NCBI GenBank assembly: GCA_003353825.1 | Contig: PIVW01000141.1 | Coordinates: forward strand, 1 to 12,172 | Direction: 5' to 3' | Length of the DNA: 12,172 nucleotides | Origin: Chloroflexota bacterium | Lineage (GTDB): Bacteria > Chloroflexota > Anaerolineae > J102 | Shown: positions 1-4,384 of the stretch, one piece after another | How the letters are laid out: every line of letters starts with the position of its first letter | Numbering within the stretch: position 1 is the first letter of the stretch | Notes under the pieces: generated by a model | The model's database searches: none | Told to the model about the DNA's origin: nothing | Seen by the model: the letters and a program-made list of their open reading frames with translations, nothing else | Translations under genes and position numbers: made by a program

Positions 1-557
1 GTTTACCCGTGGAGGATCCCCACAAGCTGGCCTACATGCTCTTCTGCTGTGACAATCCGCCCGGGACCGAGGAGATCTCCGGGGCTCAGGACACGATCGG
101 CCTGGTCTTCCCCGGCCTGTCCCGCTCCGACTATAACGGCGACTACTGGCCCCATCACATCGAGCATCTGCCCGACGAGAGTAAGCTACGTTTTGTAGAG
201 AAATTGCTCTACTTGATACCCTTGGGTCCCCGTTACGACGGCTACAACGTCCTTAGCGAAACATATATCACCGCTGATAGAGCGCAAACCCTAGCCGATG
301 CCGCCACCGACTGCTGGCAGGCGCTTATGAATAAAGGTGCTGTCGGTTTTGGCACGGCCATGCGCTGCTCTTTCGAAGCGCAAATCACCATGTTCCCTCA
401 CATGCTCAACTCGACCATTACCGAGCTGATCGAGACTTATTGCGAGTGGGCTTTGGGCTGGAAACTCTCCGGCGCGGGTGGGGGCGGATACCTGGTGCTG
501 GTGGCGGAGCAAGCGATCGAGAATGGCATTCATATCACGGCACGGCGTCCATCATGA
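1..557 (+). CDS. C-terminal part of a GHMP-type sugar kinase (of nucleotidyltransferase-kinase fusion type), 5' cut by window
   Basis: The frame is open at the window edge (Leu-Pro codons precede a GTG at 9), so the gene starts upstream and about 184 residues are visible. Counting from Val9, it shows DNPPGTEEISGAQDTIG (15-31), a PGLSRSDYNGDYWP block (35-48) and the glycine-rich WKLSGAGGGGYLVLV segment (151-165) typical of the C-terminal GHMP kinase half. From family knowledge this sequence type occurs in proteins that fuse a cytidylyltransferase-like domain to a sugar-1-kinase, analogous to fucokinase/GDP-fucose pyrophosphorylase. The sugar substrate cannot be read from sequence. The tail ends in the expected ARRPS-like basic residues, so the 3' end looks complete. 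A related front half lies at 2824-3262. Nothing in this stretch is disrupted, but whether the whole gene is intact cannot be judged. Confidence 0.75.
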   Translation, partial: LPVEDPHKLAYMLFCCDNPPGTEEISGAQDTIGLVFPGLSRSDYNGDYWPHHIEHLPDESKLRFVEKLLYLIPLGPRYDGYNVLSETYITADRAQTLADAATDCWQALMNKGAVGFGTAMRCSFEAQITMFPHMLNSTITELIETYCEWALGWKLSGAGGGGYLVLVAEQAIENGIHITARRPS

Positions 558-669
558 ACAAGTTCGGCCCCAGTAACACTTTCTGCCGCAACAGAGGCAT
601 TATCATCATCGGAGACAAACTTCAGATGACACGACTTGCGCAGATAGGAGGGCAATAATCCGTGAAATA

Positions 670-706
670 CTTCGGCAAACGACCTCCGGTCGTCGCTTAG
701 CACATG
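670..706. repeat. Short hairpin repeat, intergenic copy
   Basis: This 37-base stretch aligns without gaps to 1389-1425, with 28 of 37 bases identical by hand count. Its centre is a perfect 6-bp inverted repeat, ACGACC-TCC-GGTCGT (679-693). The flanks resemble the CTTCGACAAG...CTCAGGACAGG type of short interspersed repeat seen in many bacterial genomes. This copy is more decayed at its ends than the copy inside the dehydrogenase pseudogene. Confidence 0.6.
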
Positions 707-714
707 TCTATGAT

Positions 715-774
715 ATCTGTGGTTAGGAAATTAAGCGAAATCTGTTGTTCAAAAATCAAACACAATCTGCGGTT
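715..774. repeat. Three 10-mers at an exact 25-base period
   Basis: ATCTGTGGTT (715-724), ATCTGTTGTT (740-749) and ATCTGCGGTT (765-774) begin exactly 25 bases apart, with AT-rich, non-identical spacers. The pattern is iteron-like, but there is no replication gene nearby. It also resembles decayed intergenic short-repeat arrays built on the phrase ATCTGYGGTT. Function unknown. Confidence 0.5.
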
Positions 775-783
775 CTGTAACCT

Positions 784-861
784 GCAGTCATGAAATTCTA
801 CCCCAACGATCCATAGCGTGCCGCCGCTCTCGGCGACAAACTCTATGTGGCCTTAGGCTCC
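784..861 (+). pseudogene. Fragment resembling the front of a sugar nucleotidyltransferase (cytidylyltransferase-like)
   Basis: Frame 1 reads RAAALGDKLYVALGS (817-861) after a TAG at 814. That is the beta-strand pattern that follows the HSGH motif in cytidylyltransferase-fold proteins, which usually continue with a D-[RK]-T-[VI]-x-x-LKGR segment. Exactly that continuation (DRTVYDLKGR) appears in the same frame at 2824-2853. In this window the reading instead runs straight into the dehydrogenase motif CVPTPL. The HSGH nucleotide-binding motif itself is not readable. CTGCAG...TCAT...GAAATTCTAC (784-799) may be its decayed remains, which is speculative. The fragment is short, so the call rests mainly on its fit to the downstream piece. 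Confidence 0.45.
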
Positions 862-1027
862 TGCGTGCCCACGCCCCTGAACAAGACCCGCGACCCCGAC
901 GTGCGCTTTCTGATTGCAGCGGGCGAATCGATTGCCGCCAACATGCACGCTGGCATGATTGTCGTGCTGGAATCGACCACCTATCCCGGCGCGACCGAGG
1001 AATTGCTCTTGCCCATGCTAATGGGAC

Positions 1028-1086
1028 CAAGAGACAAGGAGACAAGGGGAGGGACAAGCACCCGATCACCCCGTCACCTGGTCACG
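1028..1086. repeat. 8-base periodic low-complexity insertion in the dehydrogenase pseudogene
   Basis: GAGACAAG occurs at 1031 and 1039, with GGGACAAG at 1051. TCAC then recurs at 1066, 1074 and 1082, an exact 8-base step. The block separates two parts of the dehydrogenase (LLLPML and DFFLAFSPER) that are normally only a few residues apart, and the frame changes across it. It resembles the GGAGACAAGG and GTCACCCC tandem arrays found between genes in some bacteria. Confidence 0.55.
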
Positions 1087-1387
1087 ATTTCTTCCTGGCC
1101 TTCTCGCCGGAGCGCATCGACCCCGGCCGCAACGATTGGACGGTGGAGAATGCGCCGAAAGTGGTGGGCGGCGTCATGCCCGATTGCCTGGACATAGCCA
1201 CGGCGCTGTACAACCAGGCCATCGACCGGGTGGCGCCGGTGTCATCGCCAGCGGCAGCGGAGATGAGCAAGCTGCTGGAGAACACCTTCCGGGCGGTGAA
1301 TATCGCCCTGGTCAACGAAGTGATGCTCATGTGCGATAAACTGTGCCTGGACGCCTGGGAGGTGATCGATGCCGCCGCCACCAAGCC

Positions 1388-1426
1388 CCTTTGACAAGCG
1401 ACCTCTGGCCGCCGCTCAGGACAGGC
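1388..1426. repeat. 39-base hairpin-type repeat inserted in the dehydrogenase pseudogene, carries an in-frame TGA
   Basis: Removing exactly 39 bases restores ...AAATKP-YGLMKFTPGPG..., which matches the usual ATKPYGFM-type sequence of the family. The insert keeps frame 0 on both sides but brings in a TGA at 1392-1394. Its ends read CCTTTGACAAG and CTCAGGACAGG. Its body aligns to 670-706 (28 of 37 identical), and the outer arms match the shorter insert at 1593-1614. Confidence 0.7.
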
Positions 1427-1592
1427 CTATGGCCTCATGAAGTTCACGCCGGGACCGGGCATGGGTGGCCATTGCATCCCCCTGGACCCGCATTATCTTT
1501 CCTGGAAGCTGAAGACGCTGACTTACAACGCCTGCTTTGTGCAACTGGCGGGCGAGATCAACACCGAAATGCCTTATTACTGGGTGGACAAG

Positions 1593-1614
1593 GCCCTTCG
1601 ACTTGGCTCAGGAC
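1593..1614. repeat. 22-base related repeat inserted in the dehydrogenase pseudogene, causes a frameshift
   Basis: The insert reads GCCCTTCGACTTGG followed by CTCAGGAC. It falls between YYWVDK and AVQGALNDHGK, which read as one continuous segment when 22 bases are removed. Since 22 is 3n+1, the frame moves from 0 to 1. It looks like the two outer arms of the 39-base repeat without its central hairpin. Confidence 0.65.
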
Positions 1615-1933
1615 GCGGTGCAGGGCGCCCTGAACGACCATGGCAAGCCCTTAAAGGGCAGCGAGGTGTTGGTGCTGGGCGGTAAAGCCTACAAGAAAGA
1701 CATTGACGACGTGCGTGAATCACCGGCGTTGGACATCATCGAACTGTTGAGCCAAAAGGGCGCTGCTGTACGCTACCACGATCCCTTTGTGCCTGACTTC
1801 TATTACAACGGCCACGCCTTTGTCTCTGAACCCAACCTGGATGCCGCTTTCTCCGCCGCCGATTATCTGCTAATCGTCACCAACCACAGTGCCTACGACT
1901 GGACCGGGCTCGCTGGTTTTACCGGGTGTGTAG

Positions 1934-1962
1934 TTGGCATCAGGCATGTGGTGGGGTAGAAT
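1934..1962 (+). promoter_or_regulatory. Sigma70-like promoter for the MNT/HEPN pair
   Basis: TTGGCA (1934-1939) and TAGAAT (1957-1962) each differ from the consensus hexamer at one base and are separated by 17 bases. The -10 overlaps the stop codon of the dehydrogenase pseudogene and lies 43 bases before the MNT start codon. Predicted by inspection only. Confidence 0.55.
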
Positions 1963-1966
1963 ATGA

Positions 1967-1983
1967 CTCACAACATCTGTGAG
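1967..1983. promoter_or_regulatory. Operator-like dyad downstream of the -10
   Basis: CTCACA-ACATC-TGTGAG is a perfect 6-bp inverted repeat with a 5-base centre. Four more A/T pairs (ATAT at 1961-1964 with ATAT at 1986-1989) can form outside a short mismatch. It sits just after the -10, where the transcript would start, which suits autoregulation by the encoded pair. A GGAGG (1990-1994) follows, 10 bases before the ATG at 2005. A competing ATG at 1998 encodes only MPDG before TGA. Confidence 0.45.
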
Positions 1984-2004
1984 ATATATGGAGGTTGATG
2001 CCTG

Positions 2005-2355
2005 ATGGATGATTCAAAAAGGATCGATATTCCGCTCATTGTAGAAAAGCTAAGAACACTTCACCCATATAAAGTCATTCTCTTCGGCTCTCACGCTTAC
2101 GGCGCACCAGATACGGATAGTGATATTGATCTGCTGGTTGTTCTGAATACAGAAAAGATGCCCCAAAATTTCCAAGAAAATATGGCAAACAAGCTGTTGG
2201 TCAGAAATGCCTTGTGGGAACTGAACAAGAACATATCGATTGACTTAATCGTACACACCAAACCAATGTATCAAAAATTCAATGCGCTGGGGAGTATGTT
2301 CTCAAGGGAGTTACTGGAAAGAGGTAGCGTGTTATATGAAGCCGGTAACCCGTGA
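2005..2355 (+). CDS. MNT-type minimal nucleotidyltransferase (antitoxin of an MNT/HEPN pair)
   Basis: A 116-residue protein of the DNA polymerase beta-like minimal nucleotidyltransferase fold. The signature is GSHAYGAPDTDSDIDLLV: Gly28-Ser29, ten residues, then Asp40-x-Asp42, with a third carboxylate at Asp80 in SIDLIVHT. These are the metal- and NTP-binding residues expected of an active enzyme. In characterised pairs (MntA/HepT type) the nucleotidyltransferase neutralises its HEPN partner by AMPylation; that role is inferred here. The start at ATG 2005 is supported by GGAGG ten bases upstream. It overlaps the HEPN gene by 20 bases, so the two are translationally coupled. It is intact among pseudogenes and its A/T-richer composition differs from them, which fits separate arrival. 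Confidence 0.85.
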   Translation: MDDSKRIDIPLIVEKLRTLHPYKVILFGSHAYGAPDTDSDIDLLVVLNTEKMPQNFQENMANKLLVRNALWELNKNISIDLIVHTKPMYQKFNALGSMFSRELLERGSVLYEAGNP

Positions 2356-2737
2356 ATGGCTTACGTTGGCAAGAAAGGACGTTGAAAGTTGCAAAAAAAT
2401 AATCGGCGATGATTTTTTGACAAGCATCGTTTCTTTCCACGCGCAACAGGCGGTAGAAAAAAGCTTCAAAGCAATTATCGAAGAATTTGAGATGGGATTT
2501 ATCAGAACCCATGATTTGATCAATCTGTACGAGACTGTTAAGCATTGTTTGGAATTTGACGTCGATTTGGAAGTGATAAGAAAGCTGAACGAGCTGTATA
2601 TTAGCTCAAGATATCCTGGTGAGCTTGGCCTACTGCCTGATGGCGACCCCACTGTGGAAGATGCCAGCGTCTTTTATGGCTTTGCAAAAGACATCTTTGA
2701 AAAAGTGAGTGATATGTTGGAGTCTGGCGTTTACTGA
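2336..2737 (+). CDS. HEPN-domain protein (toxin partner of an MNT/HEPN pair)
   Basis: A 133-residue, largely helical protein. The block SFHAQQAVEKSFKAIIEE (33-50), the RTHDLINLYE segment (57-66) and the SRYPGE motif (91-96) are typical of HEPN proteins of the PF05168 type. HEPN toxins are usually RNases, but I see no R-x4-6-H catalytic pair of the HepT kind, so the biochemical activity is open. ATG 2336 was chosen because an AAGAGG-like site lies about 10 bases upstream and the family begins at this point. An alternative upstream ATG at 2282 adds 18 residues unlike the family. It overlaps the preceding MNT gene by 20 bases in another frame, the usual layout of this two-gene system. Confidence 0.82.
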   Translation: MKPVTREWLTLARKDVESCKKIIGDDFLTSIVSFHAQQAVEKSFKAIIEEFEMGFIRTHDLINLYETVKHCLEFDVDLEVIRKLNELYISSRYPGELGLLPDGDPTVEDASVFYGFAKDIFEKVSDMLESGVY

Positions 2738-2748
2738 TTCCATCATCC

Positions 2749-2826
2749 TTGTTTCTCAAGCTACCTGCAGCATCCGACCTAGATGCCGCCCTCTCCGCTG
2801 CCGATTGCGTGATGATCGTCACCGAC
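2749..2826 (+). pseudogene. 3' remnant of a second nucleotide-sugar dehydrogenase copy
   Basis: The frame reads DLDAALSAADCVMIVTD, the C-terminal dehydrogenase segment. It parallels LDAAFSAADYLLIVTN at 1840-1887 but differs at many bases, so it is a diverged paralogue and not a fresh duplication. It starts without a gene front just after the HEPN stop. It runs without a break into nucleotidyltransferase sequence at about 2824. Too short to act alone. Confidence 0.6.
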
Positions 2827-3262
2827 CGTACCGTCTACGACCTCAAAGGCCGCCCGCCCACCAACACAGAAGCAGAGCGTTGCTTCATGGTGCAAAATGT
2901 GGGTTGCGTGCATCAAGCCCTGATCTCCACTGGCTGTGGTTATCTCGACTTCGAACCGGAACTACGTGCCATCCAGCCCGACATTTTTGTGGTGAACGAG
3001 GATGGCAACACCCCTGACAAGCGCAAACTGGTGCAGAGCCTGGGCATCGAGTACGCGGTGCTGCAGCGCACACCTCATGACGGGCTCCTCCCCCGTTCCA
3101 CCACCGATCTGCGCGAGATTGACCAACTGCCCTACCGCATCGACCTGGCCGGTGGCTGGCTCGACCAAAGCTTTCGTCTCCAAACATCATCCAGGCTCAG
3201 TCATCACTCTCTCTATCGAACCCACCCTCGAATTCAACGAACGCAGCAGTGCTACCGCAGAG
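2824..3262 (+). pseudogene. Broken nucleotidyltransferase-GHMP kinase fusion: middle of first domain plus start of kinase
   Basis: DRTVYDLKGRPPTNTEAER, then MVQNVGCVHQALISTG, QPDIFVVNEDGNTPDKRKL and LPRSTTDLRE are the later part of a cytidylyltransferase-like domain. LPYRIDLAGGWLDQ opens the GHMP kinase half. A one-base insertion at about 3169-3173 then shifts frame 1 to 2, where the protein continues as FVSKHHPGSVITLSIEPTL and EFNERS up to a TGA at 3263. A short echo (LLGRLPV) is readable near 3331-3351 in another frame. The rest of the kinase, including the GAGGGG block present at the window start, is missing. The front of the first domain is separated (see 784-861). Not functional as it stands. 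Confidence 0.75.
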
Positions 3263-3263
3263 T

Positions 3264-3290
3264 GAAGGGACGCCCTTCAGGCCTGCAGGC
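3264..3290. repeat. Hairpin and palindrome at the point where kinase homology ends
   Basis: GAAGGG-ACG-CCCTTC (3264-3278) is a perfect 6-bp stem with a 3-base loop. It is followed at once by the 10-base perfect palindrome GCCTGCAGGC (3281-3290). The segment starts one base into the TGA that ends the kinase fragment. The CCCTTC...CAGG arms faintly resemble the repeat inserted at 1593-1614, so it may be a decayed copy. There is no U-tract for a terminator. Confidence 0.4.
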
Positions 3291-3381
3291 GCAGTGGCCA
3301 AGTTGTAAGTCTACTGGACCACCCGCAACTATTGGGACGGCTGCCGGTCTCAGCTTGGCGAACACCAGCATAATCCTGAAT

Positions 3382-3387
3382 AGGAGG
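3382..3387 (+). promoter_or_regulatory. Strong ribosome binding site ahead of a TTG start
   Basis: AGGAGG lies 7 bases before the TTG at 3395 that begins the epimerase homology. It decides that start, since no ATG or GTG fits, and it has survived although the coding region is broken. Confidence 0.65.
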
Positions 3388-3394
3388 AATTTCT

Positions 3395-4286
3395 TTGGCA
3401 ACGTATCTCGTCATCGACGTGGCCGGATTCATCGCATCGAAAGTCGCAGAATTTCTGTTGAGCGATGGCCACACCGTGATCGGCGTCGACAACATGAACG
3501 ACGCCTACGACGTGCGCCTGAAGCAGTGGCTGCTGGAGCAATTGGAGGTTAAGCCTGGCTTCGACTTCCAGCAGTTAGACATCAGGTATTGGCCTGCATT
3601 GAAACAACTGTGGGAAGCTAAAGAAAAGGCGTTCGATGCCGTGATCAACCTGGCGGCCCGGGCTGGCATGCGCTACTCAGTGGAAACCCCCTGGGTTTGC
3701 TTTGAGACCAACACCACCGGCACACTGAATTTATTGGAGTTGAGCCGGGAGTTCGAGGTGAAGAAGTTTGTATTACCTTCTTCATCCAGCCTCTACGGCA
3801 ACAATCCGGCGTTGCTCTGGCGAGAGGATGCGAATACGAACCGCCCGATCTCGCTCGATGCGGCCTCCAGGACAGCAGCCGAGTCGCTGTGTTACACGTA
3901 TCATTACCTATATGGCAATTGACGTAACTGTTTTTAGCCATTTCACGGTTTACGGCCCAGCGGGAGTGCCCGACATGATGCCCTTTCGCATGGTGCAGTG
4001 GATGAGCGAGGGATGGCCGGTGACTATGTTCGATGACGGACAGCAGTCGCGGGACTTTGCCTACGTGGACGACATCGCTCTTTGTACGATTGCCGGTTTG
4101 AAGCCATTAGGATACGAGGTAATCAACCTGGGTTCAGATACATCAGTGGTGCTTATGGATGCTATCCACCGGGTGGAGGAGTTGGTAGGCAGGAAAGCAA
4201 AACTGGGATTTAAACCCCGCTATGCTGCCGATGTGCTGGCCACATGGGCAGATATCGGCAAAGCAGAACGTTTGCTGAGCTGGTGA
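3395..4286 (+). pseudogene. UDP-glucuronate 4-epimerase-like pseudogene (extended SDR family), frameshifted and catalytically degraded
   Basis: Homology to NAD-dependent nucleotide-sugar epimerases runs the whole length: FDAVINLAARAGMRYSVETP, SSSSLYGNN, the C-terminal FTVYGPAGVPDMMPF, QQSRDFAYVDDI and GYEVINLGS. The LAARAGxRYS block points to the UDP-glucuronate 4-epimerase branch. An extra A in GGCAATTG (about 3917-3922) creates a TGA at 3920-3922. The protein resumes in the next frame as IDVTVFSHFTVYG and ends at 4286. The NAD-binding GxxGxxG is degenerate (residues 8 and 14 are Asp and Ala). In the active-site segment PISLDAASRTAAE the usual catalytic Tyr is Asp155 and the Lys is Arg159. 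Even without the frameshift this would not be a normal epimerase. An AGGAGG/TTG start is retained. Confidence 0.82.
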
Positions 4287-4384
4287 CCTCAGATGGCGAC
4301 AACTGGTGGTGTCCAACGTTTGGTGGTATGGTATCGGGAGAATCAGGAGTGGGTATCCGACATCGCAACGGCTTTCTAGTGGCA

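Larger units (their letters stand above)
558..783. other. Gap without a supported gene, rich in short repeats
   Basis: No convincing protein is present. The stretch holds a hairpin-forming repeat (670-706), a three-fold 25-base periodic repeat (715-774), and an AGGAGGG-like site near 646-652 followed by a GTG at 662 that opens only 12 codons. The last bases before 784 may be decayed front sequence of the nucleotidyltransferase piece that follows. No terminator with a U-tract was seen. Confidence 0.5.
862..1959 (+). pseudogene. UDP-glucose/GDP-mannose dehydrogenase-like pseudogene, N-terminally truncated and multiply interrupted
   Basis: The family oxidises the C6 of a nucleotide sugar to the uronic acid in two NAD-dependent steps. 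Visible blocks in order: CVPTPLNKTRDPD (862-900), VVLESTTYPGATEE, FFLAFSPERIDPGRND, NAPKVVGG, KLLENTFRAVNIALVNE, the catalytic-Cys block GPGMGGHCIPLDP, and the C-terminal ALNDHGKPLKGSEVLVLGG...VRESPALDIIELL...YHDPFVPDF. The N-terminal Rossmann domain (about 90-100 residues) is absent. Reading frame is lost or stopped at three places: frame 1 to 0 across 1022-1086, an in-frame TGA inside a 39-base insertion at 1388-1426, and frame 0 to 1 across a 22-base insertion at 1593-1614. After YDWTG the C-terminus is unlike the family's usual end. This cannot encode a working enzyme. Whether it was specific for UDP-glucose or another sugar is not decidable. Confidence 0.85.

Noticed and set aside
72..85. 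GCTCAGGAC near the window start as a further copy of the short repeat
   Set aside because: It encodes the conserved GAQDTIG of the kinase, so it is ordinary coding sequence.
440..658. Small + frame overlapping the end of the kinase and extending to 658
   Set aside because: It begins inside the kinase in another frame, has no ribosome site and no known motif.
715..774. Possible plasmid-type iterons or a CRISPR array
   Set aside because: The repeat core is only 10 bases, there are three units, no initiator or cas gene is near, and the spacing is far too short for CRISPR.
1998..2012. Four-codon leader peptide (MPDG) ahead of the MNT gene
   Set aside because: It overlaps the MNT start and has no codon bias or attenuator-like stem. 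It is noted only as a competing ATG.
4244..4384. Long form of the TPR protein starting inside the epimerase pseudogene
   Set aside because: The added 47 residues have no TPR or signal features and overlap epimerase coding sequence. The hydrophobic segment sits better at the front from 4385, though 4328 remains possible.
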